From RYN-230 sp963760405 (lineage in GTDB: Bacteria; Actinomycetota; Actinomycetes; Streptosporangiales; Streptosporangiaceae), in assembly GCA_963760405.1 (NCBI GenBank), contig CAVXCV010000011.1:1-64000 (forward strand): DNA of 64,000 nucleotides, in the 5' to 3' direction. Shown here in pieces: positions 28,988 through 37,571 of the stretch (position 1 is its first letter; each line of letters opens with the position of its first letter). The notes below the pieces were generated by a model. That model was not told where the DNA came from, did not search any database, and saw only the letters and a list, made by a program, of their open reading frames with translations. The translations under genes were made by a program, and so were the position numbers.

Positions 28988-29479
28988 CTAGTGCGCCGGG
29001 GGCACGTCAGCCACCCGGGTGAGCGCCTGGGCAAGCACATCCTGCTCGTCCGGGGTCAGCCGGTCGAGCAGCAACTCGCGGATCGTCTGCGCGTGCACCG
29101 CCGCGGCCTGGCCGAGCACATCCTGGCCCGCCGGGGTGAGCGACAGCAGCACGCACCGGCCGTCGTCCGCCGCGTCCGCCCGGCGCAGCCAGCCCCGCTG
29201 CTCCAGGCGGCCGACGCCCCGGCTCAGCGCGGGCTGGGTCAGCCGCACCGTGCCGGTCAGTGCCCCCTGCCGCAGGCCGCCGGGCGGCGCCTGGCGGACC
29301 ATCACCAGGATCTCGAAATCGTTGATGCTAAGGCCGCAACGGCGGGCCAGCTCGCTGGTGAGCTGCTCAGTCACCCGGGCGTGCGCCATGGTCAGCGCCG
29401 CCCACGCCCGGGCACACGCGTAGGCCGGTTCCGCCGCGGCCCCGGCGGCGTGGCTGGCCGGCCCGGCCGGGGTCACCAT
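28988..29479 (-). CDS. MarR-family transcriptional regulator
   Basis: The protein is 163 residues with a winged helix-turn-helix: SINDFEILVMVRQAPPGGLR, TGTVRLTQPALSRGVGRLEQ (recognition helix) and the wing RADAADDGRCVLLSLTPAGQ. The start overlaps the hemerythrin stop (ATGGTGA). A 16-bp palindrome at the head of this transcript could be its operator. Confidence 0.9.
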   Translation of the reverse strand: MVTPAGPASHAAGAAAEPAYACARAWAALTMAHARVTEQLTSELARRCGLSINDFEILVMVRQAPPGGLRQGALTGTVRLTQPALSRGVGRLEQRGWLRRADAADDGRCVLLSLTPAGQDVLGQAAAVHAQTIRELLLDRLTPDEQDVLAQALTRVADVPPAH

Positions 29480-30096
29480 CCCGGCCAGCTCGTCCAGGTG
29501 CGCAGCGTGCCCGAGATCTGCTCCTCCTCGTACTCGAGGTGCGCCAGCAGGTCCGTGCTCAGCGTGTGCAGGGCCTGGATCAGCCGCTCCCGGCCGTCCG
29601 GGGGCTCAGTGCCGGCCACATCGGTGCTGCCCACGTCAGTGCTGCCCACGTCAGTGCTGGCCGCATCGGTGCCCCCCAGGTCGCGGGCGGCTGCCTCGAC
29701 TTCGTCGAGCAATCCGGACACGTGCACGTGATCGGCTTCCAGCTTGTCCACCACCGGGTCCAGCGCGGGGTTGGCCCGGCGCAGCTCCGGGAACAGCATG
29801 ATCGACTCGGCGGTGTGGTGGGAGTGCACGAACCGGCAGTACTGCAGGCAGTTGATCTTCAGCTGCCACAGCGGGCTGGCGGTGGCCAGCGACCGGAGCG
29901 CGGCCCGGATCGCCGAGGCGGGCTGGCCCGCGCCCGCGTCGGCGGCCATCTGCCGCACCGTGCCCAGGTCGCGGCGGATCATGTCGTGCACCCAGCGCAG
30001 CTCGGCCACCATGGCTTCGCCCTGGCTGGCTGGCGCCCCCAGGTCAGCCACGCCTGCTCCCCAGGTCAGCGGCGCGGCCCATTCGCTCACGTACAT
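29473..30096 (-). CDS. Hemerythrin-domain protein
   Basis: I chose the ATG complementary to 30094-30096 (MYVSEWAAPLTW...), giving 207 residues. Iron-ligand positions of the hemerythrin fold are visible: His in ELRWVHDMIRRDL, H-x-HH-x2-E in FVHSHHTAESIMLFPEL, His in KLEADHVHVSGLLDE, and H-x3-E in AHLEYEEEQI. A linker with STDVG repeats interrupts the last two helices. The likely role is binding oxygen or nitric oxide, or buffering redox state. It leads an operon with MarR. Confidence 0.85.
   Translation of the reverse strand: MYVSEWAAPLTWGAGVADLGAPASQGEAMVAELRWVHDMIRRDLGTVRQMAADAGAGQPASAIRAALRSLATASPLWQLKINCLQYCRFVHSHHTAESIMLFPELRRANPALDPVVDKLEADHVHVSGLLDEVEAAARDLGGTDAASTDVGSTDVGSTDVAGTEPPDGRERLIQALHTLSTDLLAHLEYEEEQISGTLRTWTSWPGW
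29623..29668. repeat. 15-bp tandem repeats inside the hemerythrin gene
   Basis: About three imperfect copies of GTGCTGCCCACGTCA lie head to tail. They code for the STDVG repeats of the linker and keep the reading frame. Copy number probably varies between strains. Confidence 0.7.
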
Positions 30097-30110
30097 GCAT
30101 GCGCATGCAT
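30095..30110. promoter_or_regulatory. Perfect 16-bp palindrome over the hemerythrin start codon
   Basis: ATGCATGCGCATGCAT is a perfect palindrome overlapping the chosen ATG of the hemerythrin gene. A repressor bound here would block transcription or translation of the hemerythrin-MarR transcript. The MarR protein encoded next is the obvious candidate. Confidence 0.5.
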
Positions 30111-30155
30111 CGAACCTAACCCACCCAGCCCCCCGCCGCAACCCGCCCGTCGCAG

Positions 30156-30201
30156 AGCGCGGTGACTTGTGCCCCTCGGGCGGGGCATAAGTCACCGCGC
30201 T
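30156..30201 (-). terminator. Long hairpin downstream of the MBL-fold hydrolase gene
   Basis: Arms of 20 bases (30156-30175 and 30182-30201) pair completely except for one G-T wobble, around a 6-base loop. The hairpin sits about 40 bases past the MBL-fold gene stop. It has no strong U-run, as is common for actinobacterial terminators. Confidence 0.65.
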
Positions 30202-30241
30202 GATTCCGGGTCCACGGCAGGTGCGCTATCTGACCGGCGCG

Positions 30242-31309
30242 CTAGTGGCGGCCGGGGCCAGGTACGGCGTAGGTGACCGGGGCGGCGGTGGGGGCGGACT
30301 GGGCCCGCCGGTCGGCGGAACGGGTGAGGCGGCCCTGGGTGACCAGCAGGTCCAGGTGCACGGCGGTCTCGAACACCGCCAGCATCTGGTTGAACGGGTC
30401 GAGGTCGGCGAACCGGCGGCCGCGCCGGGTCCACGGCAGCGCCATCGCGGCCGCGTAGGCGGTGCCCGCTCCGGCCTCGACCCGGGCCAGGCAGGCCGCG
30501 AGCCGCTCCTCGTGGTGGGCCAGCAGCTCGGCGGCCCGGGCGTGGGTGCGGTCGGCCACCGGGCCGTGCGCGGGCAGCAGCCGCATGTCCGGCAGGTCCA
30601 GGATGAGCTGCAGCGAGCGGAGGTAGTCGCCGAGCGGCTGCTCCGCCAGCACCGGCTCGAATCCGACCGACGGGGTGATGTGCGGCAGCACGTGGTCTCC
30701 GGCGAACATCGTCGCGCGGGCCAGATCGGCGAACACCATATGCCCCTGGGTGTGCCCCGGAGTCGGCACCGCGAGCAGGTCGCGGCCATCCAGCGCGACC
30801 GTTACCTGGCCCTTGAGCCATTCGTCCGGCGGCTCCCAGACCGACCGGTCACCGGGCCCGGGATCGCCGAACGCCCGGTGCAGCGCCGCGATGACCGGCT
30901 CGGCCCCGCACCGCCGCAGCTGGCGAAGGTGCCCGGCCATCGCCCCGTCCGCCGAGTCCGCCACGCACACCAGCGAGGGCCGGTCACCGATCCCCAGGGC
31001 CACCCGGGTGCCGAACTGGCGCCGCAACACCACGGCCATCGTGTAGTGATCCCGGTGGGCGTGGGTGACCAGGCAGCGGGTGATCTGGGCGGGGCTGCGG
31101 CCGATCTGGTCCAGCGCCGCGGCCAGCCGCTGCCCGGACACCTCCAGGGCCCAGCCCCCGTCGATCAGGACCAGGTCGTCGCCGGCCTCGATGGCGTACA
31201 CGTTGACCGCCCGCAGCCCGTCGCTCGGCAGCGGGAGCGGGATCCGGTGCACCCCGGGTGCCACGGTGAACAGCCCCGGCTCGGTCCAGTCGGCACCGGC
31301 CTCCGTCAT
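30242..31309 (-). CDS. MBL-fold metallo-hydrolase
   Basis: I chose the ATG complementary to 31307-31309 (MTEAGADWTEPGLFTVAPGV), giving 355 residues. The zinc motif is THAHRDH, with later ligands His in PTPGHTQGHMVF, Asp in MFAGDHVLPH and His in LLPAHGPV. The C-terminal winged-helix-like extension has FNQMLAVFETAVHLDLLVTQGRL. This layout is that of LACTB2-like hydrolases acting on thioesters or RNA. The substrate is unknown. Confidence 0.9.
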   Translation of the reverse strand: MTEAGADWTEPGLFTVAPGVHRIPLPLPSDGLRAVNVYAIEAGDDLVLIDGGWALEVSGQRLAAALDQIGRSPAQITRCLVTHAHRDHYTMAVVLRRQFGTRVALGIGDRPSLVCVADSADGAMAGHLRQLRRCGAEPVIAALHRAFGDPGPGDRSVWEPPDEWLKGQVTVALDGRDLLAVPTPGHTQGHMVFADLARATMFAGDHVLPHITPSVGFEPVLAEQPLGDYLRSLQLILDLPDMRLLPAHGPVADRTHARAAELLAHHEERLAACLARVEAGAGTAYAAAMALPWTRRGRRFADLDPFNQMLAVFETAVHLDLLVTQGRLTRSADRRAQSAPTAAPVTYAVPGPGRH

Positions 31310-31444
31310 CAGCGTCCTATCCAGGCCGGCGGCACGCACCGCAGGCACGGGCGCCGCGCAGCCAGATCACCTCGCGGCCACCGCGGCCAGCAAGTCTCAG
31401 CAGGCCGTTTGTCCAGCCCAGGACATTATGCCCTGCCCGGTGCC

Positions 31445-32314
31445 TCAGCCCGTCAGCGGCCGGAGGGCCTCCGCCGCCGCGGCCAGCGCCGCCAGGTGGC
31501 CATCCACGCCAGCCAGCCCGGCCCCCATGGTGTTCACCGCCAGATGGCTGGCCCCTGACTCCTGCCACTGCCGGGCCCTATCCGTCAGCGCGGCCAGATC
31601 GCCGCGCCAGGTGACCCGGCCTTCCATGCCGAGCTGGGCCGGGTCCCGGCCCGCCTCGATCGCGGCCTGATCCACCAGCGCACGCGCCTTGTCGAGTTCA
31701 GGACCAGGGCTGACCTGCGGGAACCAGCCATCGGCGAGCCTGCCAACGCGCCGGTAGGCCGGCTCGGACTGCGCGCCGAACCACACCGGGATCGGCTGCT
31801 GCACCGGCCGCGGGGCCAGCCCCGCCCCGGTCACCGTGTCGAAGCGCCCCTGATGGGTGACGGACGGCTCGGTCCACAGCCGGCGCATCAGCCCGACCTG
31901 CTCCTCGATCCGGCGGCCCCGGGTCGCGAAGTCCTGGCCGAGCGCCTCGTACTCGACCCGGTTCCAGCCCAGGCCGATGCCCAGCCGGAACCGGCCGCCG
32001 CTGAGCAGGTCCACCTCGGCGGCCTGCTTGGCCAGCAGGGCGGTCTGCCGTTGCGGGGCGATGATGATCCCGGTGACCAGCTCCAGCGAGGTGATCGCGG
32101 CCAGGAAGCCGAACATCACCATCGGCTCGTGGAACGTGGTCGTCACGTCATAGGGCCCGGCCCAGCCCTGGTGCACCGCGGGATCCGCGCCCAGCACATG
32201 GTCATAGGCCAGGACGTGGCGGAAGCCCAGCTGCTCGGCCCGCTGGCCGTACGCGCGCACGGCCCCGGCGTCGCCGCCGAGCTCAGTCTGCGGGAACACG
32301 ACGCCGATCCGCAT
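31445..32314 (-). CDS. LLM-class F420-dependent oxidoreductase
   Basis: The protein is 289 residues and starts MRIGVVFPQTELGGDAGAVR. It has RHVLAYDHVLGADPAVHQGW, LELVTGIIIAPQRQTALLAK, and VDLLSGGRFRLGIGLGWNRV, typical of TIGR03619-like F420-dependent enzymes. It is followed by SVTHQGRFDTVTGAGLAPRP and the end-piece of the barrel. It is a single gene between RecQ and the MBL-fold gene, all on the minus strand. Confidence 0.9.
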   Translation of the reverse strand: MRIGVVFPQTELGGDAGAVRAYGQRAEQLGFRHVLAYDHVLGADPAVHQGWAGPYDVTTTFHEPMVMFGFLAAITSLELVTGIIIAPQRQTALLAKQAAEVDLLSGGRFRLGIGLGWNRVEYEALGQDFATRGRRIEEQVGLMRRLWTEPSVTHQGRFDTVTGAGLAPRPVQQPIPVWFGAQSEPAYRRVGRLADGWFPQVSPGPELDKARALVDQAAIEAGRDPAQLGMEGRVTWRGDLAALTDRARQWQESGASHLAVNTMGAGLAGVDGHLAALAAAAEALRPLTG

Positions 32315-32351
32315 GATGACCTCCTTGATTCCGAGGCTACGCCCTGGGCGG

Positions 32352-34163
32352 CTAGGCGCTGAGCAGGTCCAGGATCTGCTGGCCGTACCGGGCCAGCTTG
32401 GCCTCGCCGACCCCGCTCACCGCGGCCAGCGCGTCGAGGGTGGCCGGGGCCTCGGCGGCGATCTGGCGCAGCGTTGCGTCATGGAAGATGACATAGGCCG
32501 GGACGCCCTGCTCCTTGGCGGTGGCGGCCCGCCAGGTACGCAGCTGCTCGAATACCGGCCCGGCGGCCGCGGGGAGGTCCGCGGCCGGCGCCGCTGCCCT
32601 GGCCGCGCGGGCGGCCCGGGCCGGGCGGGGCCGCTCCGGTTCGCGGCGCAGCATGACCTCGCGGCGCCGGCCCAGCACCTCCTGGCTGCCGGGGGTCAGC
32701 GCGAGCGTGCCGTAATCACCCTCGACCGCGAGCAGGCCCTGGGCCAGCAGCTGGCGAGTCACCCCGCGCCACTCCGACTCGCTCAGCTCAGTGCCGATGC
32801 CGAAGACGGTCAGCGAGGCGTGGTCGTTCTCGATGACCTTGGGTGTCTTCCGGCCGAGCAGGATGTCGATCACCTGGCCTGCGCCGTACCGCTGCCCGCG
32901 CTCCCGCTGCAGCCGGAACACCGCGGACAGGAACTTCTGCGCGGCGATGGTGCCGTCCCAGGCCTGCGGCGGTGAGATGCAGGTGTCGCAGTTGCCGCAC
33001 GGGCCGGCCTCCTCACCGAAGTAGCCGAGCAGCTGGACCCGGCGGCACTCGATCGTCTCGCACAGCGCGAGCATGGCGTCCAGGTGCGCGGCCTGCCGCC
33101 GCCGGTGCGCCAGGTCGCCGGGGGAGCTGTCGATCAGCTTGCGCAGCTGCACCACGTCCTGCAGGCCGTAGGCCAGCCACGCGGTGGATCGCTCGCCGTC
33201 CCGGCCAGCCCGGCCGGTCTCCTGGTAGTAACCCTCCACCGACCGGGGCAGGTCCAGGTGGGCCACGAAGCGCACGTCGGGCTTGTCGATGCCCATGCCG
33301 AACGCGATCGTGGCCACCATGACCAGGCCGTCCTCGCGCAGGAACCGGGCCTGGTTCGCGGTGCGGGTGGCCGCGTCCAGGCCCGCGTGATACGGCAGCG
33401 CGGTGACCTGGTTCCGGTTCAGGAAATCGGCGGTCTTTTCCACCGAGGCCCGGGACAGGCAGTAGACGATGCCAGCGTGTCCCTGGTGTTCGTTGCGGAT
33501 GAACTGCAACAGCTGGCGGCTCGGCTCAGCCTTCGGCTCGATCCGGTACTGGATGTTCTTCCGGTCGAAGCTCGCCACGAAGTGGCGGGCCCCCTCCAGG
33601 TTCAGCCGGGACGCGATCTCGGCGCGGGTCGCCCTGGTCGCGGTCGCGGTCAGCGCGATGCGCGGCACGGCCGGCCACCGCTCGTGCAGCTCGGACAAGG
33701 CCAGGTAGTCGGGCCGGAAGTCATGCCCCCACTGCGCCACGCAGTGCGCTTCGTCGATCGCGAACAACGAGATCGTGCCGCGGTCCAGCAGGCGCAGGGC
33801 GGACTCGGCGCGGAGCCGCTCCGGGGCCAGGTAGAGCAGGTCGAGCTCGCCCGCCAGGAACGCGGACTCGACCGCGCGGCGCTCGGCCGGGTCCTGGGTG
33901 GAGTTGAGGAACCCGGCGTTCACGCCGAGCGCCCGGAGCGCGTCGACCTGGTCCTGCATCAGCGCGATCAGCGGGGAGATGACCACCCCGGTGCCACTGC
34001 GGACCAGCGCGGGCACCTGGTAGCACAGGGACTTGCCGCCGCCGGTCGGCATCAGGACCAGCGCGTCACCGCCTGCGATGAGGTGCTCGATCACTTCCTG
34101 CTGTGCGCCGCGGAACGAGTCGTAGCCGAAGACGCGGCCCAGCACGCCCAGCGCCTCGGTCAT
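32352..34163 (-). CDS. recQ: ATP-dependent DNA helicase RecQ
   Basis: The protein is 603 residues. Motif 0 is FRGAQQEVI, Walker A is MPTGGGKSLCYQVP, the DEAH box is FAIDEAHCVAQWGHDFRPDY, and motif VI is QETGRAGRDG. Zinc-binding cysteines are in CETIECRRVQLLGYF...CGNCDTC. A winged helix and a C-terminal HRDC domain follow (KEQGVPAYVIFHDATLRQIA...). It unwinds recombination and replication intermediates. The architecture is complete and no lesions are seen. Confidence 0.95.
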   Translation of the reverse strand: MTEALGVLGRVFGYDSFRGAQQEVIEHLIAGGDALVLMPTGGGKSLCYQVPALVRSGTGVVISPLIALMQDQVDALRALGVNAGFLNSTQDPAERRAVESAFLAGELDLLYLAPERLRAESALRLLDRGTISLFAIDEAHCVAQWGHDFRPDYLALSELHERWPAVPRIALTATATRATRAEIASRLNLEGARHFVASFDRKNIQYRIEPKAEPSRQLLQFIRNEHQGHAGIVYCLSRASVEKTADFLNRNQVTALPYHAGLDAATRTANQARFLREDGLVMVATIAFGMGIDKPDVRFVAHLDLPRSVEGYYQETGRAGRDGERSTAWLAYGLQDVVQLRKLIDSSPGDLAHRRRQAAHLDAMLALCETIECRRVQLLGYFGEEAGPCGNCDTCISPPQAWDGTIAAQKFLSAVFRLQRERGQRYGAGQVIDILLGRKTPKVIENDHASLTVFGIGTELSESEWRGVTRQLLAQGLLAVEGDYGTLALTPGSQEVLGRRREVMLRREPERPRPARAARAARAAAPAADLPAAAGPVFEQLRTWRAATAKEQGVPAYVIFHDATLRQIAAEAPATLDALAAVSGVGEAKLARYGQQILDLLSA

Positions 34164-34326
34164 CGCGGGCTGGTTCCGGAAGGCGGCACGCCCGCGATTC
34201 TACGAGGATCTGCCGTCAGGCACGGCGCTTGAGCGCAGCGCGGGCGGTGTGCGGTGGTAGACCCATGGCATAGCGGCGGCGCACGACCCGGGCAGGCCAG
34301 GTGGCGCACGACCCGAGGAGGTCCAG

Positions 34327-34554
34327 GTGGCGCAGCATCCGGTGATCGGCTATCTCGTCTGGGCGGTGCTGTTCGGCGCCCTGTTCGCCTGGGAGGGCCT
34401 GGCGCTGAGTCACCTCAGCGGCGTGCCCACGCTCAGCACCACCTTCCGCGCCCTCATGCGCTACCCGTTCGGGCGGTGGGCGTTGTTCGCCCTGTGGCTG
34501 TGGGTCGGCTGGCATGTGTTCGTCCGCGGCTGGCACTTCCTGCTCCGCGCCTAG
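34327..34554 (+). CDS. Small membrane protein, DUF6186-like
   Basis: This GTG-started, 75-residue protein begins MAQHPVIGYLVWAVLFGALF, with a first helix at residues 6-25. A second Trp-rich helix lies near the end (FGRWALFALWLWVGWHVFVR). It resembles DUF6186, a short actinobacterial membrane family often beside a DUF6256 gene, as here. GAGGAGG precedes the start. The function is unknown. Confidence 0.7.
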   Translation: MAQHPVIGYLVWAVLFGALFAWEGLALSHLSGVPTLSTTFRALMRYPFGRWALFALWLWVGWHVFVRGWHFLLRA

Positions 34555-34616
34555 CGCCGCGGCTGTGGCGAGGCTGGCGTGGCCAGGCTGAGGCTGGCGT
34601 CCGGGTGGGGGCTGGC

Positions 34617-35039
34617 GTGTCGTCCCAGCTGATCCGGCAGGACTTGGTGCCCATGGTTGCCTTCTACACGGTGATCATGGCGGCCCTGGCGGTGGGCCTA
34701 TGGCTGCAGCGGCGGCCGGAGCCCGGTTCCCGGGGCCGCTGGCGGCGGAGGCTGGGGCTGCCTGGGCCCGCCCCGGAACCGGGTTGGGCCCGGCTGATCG
34801 TCCACGTCGCGGGCACCATGGTGGGCGGGTACCTGCTGCTGATGGCCGTTGTGATCCTCTACTACTACGCGGTGGCCCGGGTCAGCGGGCCGTTCCTGGA
34901 GAGCGCGTTCACGGGCTGCGCCATGCTCATTGCCCTGGTCACCCCCGTCTTCTTCGCCGCGTCGTGGCTGACCGAGCGGTGCAGCCAGCGCGACCGGGGC
35001 GGCCGCGGCCCGGCCCGCGGCCCGGGCCGCGGGCATTAG
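34617..35039 (+). CDS. Membrane protein, DUF6256-like
   Basis: A GTG at 34617 gives 140 residues (VSSQLIRQDLVPMVAFYTVI...). There are three hydrophobic segments: residues about 12-29, 63-86 (GTMVGGYLLLMAVVILYYYA) and 98-118. The tail is Arg/Gly-rich. The pairing with the preceding DUF6186-like gene supports DUF6256. The stop codon lies inside the left arm of a bidirectional hairpin. Confidence 0.65.
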   Translation: MSSQLIRQDLVPMVAFYTVIMAALAVGLWLQRRPEPGSRGRWRRRLGLPGPAPEPGWARLIVHVAGTMVGGYLLLMAVVILYYYAVARVSGPFLESAFTGCAMLIALVTPVFFAASWLTERCSQRDRGGRGPARGPGRGH

Positions 35040-35084
35040 CAGTTCGAATTTTTGCCCCTGGGGGGCGAAAATTCGAACTGCTAA
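35036..35084. terminator. Bidirectional terminator hairpin shared by convergent genes
   Basis: The 23-base arms 35036-35058 and 35062-35084 pair with a single mismatch (G-T type) around a 3-base loop. The stem contains AT-rich runs at its middle. It includes the stop codons of both convergent genes (TAG on plus at 35037-35039, TAG on minus at 35081-35083), so it can terminate both transcripts. Confidence 0.8.
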
Positions 35085-35818
35085 TTGGTGATCAAGCTCA
35101 GGAACCCGGTGATGGCGGCGCGGAAGTCCCCGGGCCGCTCCAGGTGCGGCGAATGCCCGCACCCGTCGAGCACGTGCTCGGTGTACCGGCCACCAGCCGC
35201 CTGGTAGCGGTCCAGCACGGCGCGCATCTGGCCCACCATCGGCTGGGGCGGGTAGACGTCCCGGCCCGGCCAGCCCGGCACCGCGCCCAGCGCGCCGAGG
35301 TGGCCCAGGTCCACCAGGGAGGTGTCGGACACGATCTGGTCGCTGTCACCGCGGATCCACAGCACGGCGGGCTGGCTGGCGACGCCCGCGAACCGGGACA
35401 TCGGGCTCTCCAGGATCAGCGAGGCGACCGCGCCCGGATGGTCGATCGCATACTGCAACGCCACGCCCCCGCCCAGCGACCAGCCCAGCAGGTGCACCGG
35501 CTGGCCCGCGGGAACCAGGCCACCCTCGCTGAGCAGCGCATGCAGGTCGTCGGCGAAGTCGCGGACCCCGCGCCGGGCGTCCACCGGCGCCCGCTCCGAC
35601 CCGCCGAAGCCGCGCAGGTCCGGTGCGATGCACCGGAACCGCCCGTCCAGCCCGGCCATGGTCTCGGCGAAGAACCGGGCGGACGACACGTTGCCGTGCA
35701 CCAGCACCAGCACGAGCACCGGCGCGCCCGCCGGGCCGGAGCAGAGCACATGACTGCGCAGCCGCGAGGTGGGCAGGTCAACCGCGTCAACACCGGCCGG
35801 GAGAGCGGGCATGTCCAT
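35081..35818 (-). CDS. Alpha/beta hydrolase lacking its cap domain
   Basis: The 245-residue frame has the oxyanion region VLVHGNVSSARFFAETMAGL, the nucleophile elbow GWSLGGG, the acid Asp in IRGDSDQIVSD and the His in DGCGHSPH. After SLILESPMS the sequence passes almost directly to FAGVASQPAVLWIRGDSD. In the homologues I know, a lid of roughly 80 residues lies between these blocks. The frame is open, so this reads as an in-frame internal deletion. Core catalytic residues remain, but substrate binding would be changed. Confidence 0.8.
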   Translation of the reverse strand: MDMPALPAGVDAVDLPTSRLRSHVLCSGPAGAPVLVLVLVHGNVSSARFFAETMAGLDGRFRCIAPDLRGFGGSERAPVDARRGVRDFADDLHALLSEGGLVPAGQPVHLLGWSLGGGVALQYAIDHPGAVASLILESPMSRFAGVASQPAVLWIRGDSDQIVSDTSLVDLGHLGALGAVPGWPGRDVYPPQPMVGQMRAVLDRYQAAGGRYTEHVLDGCGHSPHLERPGDFRAAITGFLSLITN

Positions 35819-35968
35819 GATCCAGGACTTAACCCGCCGCCTGGCTGGCTGTCAACGCCGGCCGCACCGGATCACCGTCACAATCAAAGTCAGCAACGGG
35901 ACACCACCCCCGCCACTGCCCTGGCCCGGGCCGGCGGCGCCGGGGCCAGCAGCAAAGGCAGGAGCGCC

Positions 35969-36727
35969 ATGGCAGACAGCACGGCACCGATCGGCGGGCG
36001 GCGGGTACTGGTCACCGGGGCGGCCAGCGGCATCGGGGCCGCCTGCGCCCGGGCGCTCGCCGCCGCGGGCGCGTCCGTCATCGCCGCGGACCTGGATGAG
36101 CAGGGTGCCGCCGGACTGGCCGCCGAGATCGGCGGTGAGCCGTGGGCGGTGGACCTCACCGACACCAGGGCCCTGGACGGGCTGCGGCTCGACGTCGATG
36201 TGCTGGTCAACAACGCGGGCATCCAGCACGTGGCGCCGATCGAGGAATTCCCGCCCGAGGCGTTCCGCCGGATCCTGGCCCTGATGGTGGAGGCGCCCTT
36301 CCTGCTGGCCCGGGCCGCGCTGCCCGCCATGTACCAGCGGGGATTCGGCCGCGTCATCAACATCAGCTCGGTGCACGGCCTGCGCGCGTCCCCGTACAAG
36401 TCGGCCTATGTCGCCGCCAAGCACGGCCTGGAGGGGCTGTCCAAGGTGATCGCCCTGGAAGGGGCCGCGCACGGGGTGACCAGCAACTGCATCAGCCCTG
36501 GTTACGTGCGCACGCCGCTGGTGGAGCGGCAGATCGCGGACCAGGCGCGGGTGCACGGCATTCCCGAGGACCAGGTGCTCCAGTCGGTCATCCTGGCCGA
36601 GACCGCGATCAAGCGGCTGGTCGAGCCGGCCGAAGTCGCTGACCTGGTGCTCTGGCTGGCCGGCCCGCAAGCCGGGATGGCCACCGGCACGTCGTTCACG
36701 GTTGACGGCGGCTGGTCCGCTAGGTAA
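35969..36727 (+). CDS. 3-hydroxybutyrate dehydrogenase (short-chain dehydrogenase)
   Basis: The ATG at 35969 follows AGGAGCGCC. The 252-residue SDR has TGAASGIG (NAD binding), DVDVLVNNAGIQHVAPIEEF, the catalytic Ser in INISSVHG, Tyr and Lys in SAYVAAKHG, and SPGYVRTPLVERQI, all typical of HBDH. It interconverts 3-hydroxybutyrate and acetoacetate in polyhydroxybutyrate or ketone metabolism. It is a single gene between the hydrolase and the methyltransferase. Confidence 0.9.
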   Translation: MADSTAPIGGRRVLVTGAASGIGAACARALAAAGASVIAADLDEQGAAGLAAEIGGEPWAVDLTDTRALDGLRLDVDVLVNNAGIQHVAPIEEFPPEAFRRILALMVEAPFLLARAALPAMYQRGFGRVINISSVHGLRASPYKSAYVAAKHGLEGLSKVIALEGAAHGVTSNCISPGYVRTPLVERQIADQARVHGIPEDQVLQSVILAETAIKRLVEPAEVADLVLWLAGPQAGMATGTSFTVDGGWSAR

Positions 36728-36773
36728 CCGGCCGCCCCCGCCCGCATCCGCCGGGCCCGGGTGGCGGCGCGGA

Positions 36774-37553
36774 TCAGGGCTTGCGGCCCACCCCGGCCAG
36801 GAACCAGAACTGGCTCGGACCCTCCGGCACGTCCCCGGGCGAGTCTGGATGCCACTCCGGGAGGTAGACCAGCCCTGGCTCGAGCAGGTCGAAGCCGTCG
36901 AACAGCTTCAGGATCTCCGCCCGGGACCGGGCCCGGCCTTCGGTGGACACCCCGCGCTGGTACACCTTTGCCGCGGCCTGCGTCACCGCGGGCCGGCTGT
37001 CACTGGTGGCGTGGCAGAGCACCAGGTAACTGCCGGAGGCCAGCCGATCCCGCAGCGCCGCGACGACTCCCGCGGGATCATCGGCATCCCCGATGAAATG
37101 CAGGATCGCGACGAGCAGCAAGCCGGTCGGCTGGGTGAAATCGATCAGCCGCCGGGTGGCCGGGTGGCGGAAGACAGCGGCCGGGTCCCGCACGTCCGCG
37201 TCGATGATCGCGGTGTTCGGGTCACCGGTCAGGATGGCCCGGCTGTGCGCGATGGCGACCGGGTCCACGTCGGCGTAGACCACCCGGGCGCCCGGGGCGG
37301 CCGCCTGGGCGATCTCGTGCACGTTCCCCTGGGTGGGGATGCCCGACCCGATGTCCAGGAACTGGCGGATGCCGGAGGCGGCGAGTAAACGCACCGCCCG
37401 GCCGAGGAACTTCCGGTTGGCCTGCGCGATCGCCCGGACATTGGCATCCACGGCGGCCATGGCCTGGCCGACGTCCTGGTCAGCCAGGAAGTTGTGGCTG
37501 CCGCCCAGCAGGTAGTCGTATACCCGGGCCATGTTGGCCCGCTTCGTATCCAC
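36774..37553 (-). CDS. SAM-dependent methyltransferase, DUF574 (Methyltransf_19) family
   Basis: The protein is 259 residues from the GTG complementary to 37551-37553. It begins with the family signature ARVYDYLLGGSHNFLADQDV. The SAM-binding motif is FLDIGSGIPTQGNVHEIAQ, followed by VVYADVDPVAIAHSRAIL. This expanded actinobacterial family has no assigned substrate. The start may lie a few codons further upstream. Confidence 0.9.
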   Translation of the reverse strand: MDTKRANMARVYDYLLGGSHNFLADQDVGQAMAAVDANVRAIAQANRKFLGRAVRLLAASGIRQFLDIGSGIPTQGNVHEIAQAAAPGARVVYADVDPVAIAHSRAILTGDPNTAIIDADVRDPAAVFRHPATRRLIDFTQPTGLLLVAILHFIGDADDPAGVVAALRDRLASGSYLVLCHATSDSRPAVTQAAAKVYQRGVSTEGRARSRAEILKLFDGFDLLEPGLVYLPEWHPDSPGDVPEGPSQFWFLAGVGRKP

Positions 37554-37571
37554 CCCCGGCTATGGGACAGG

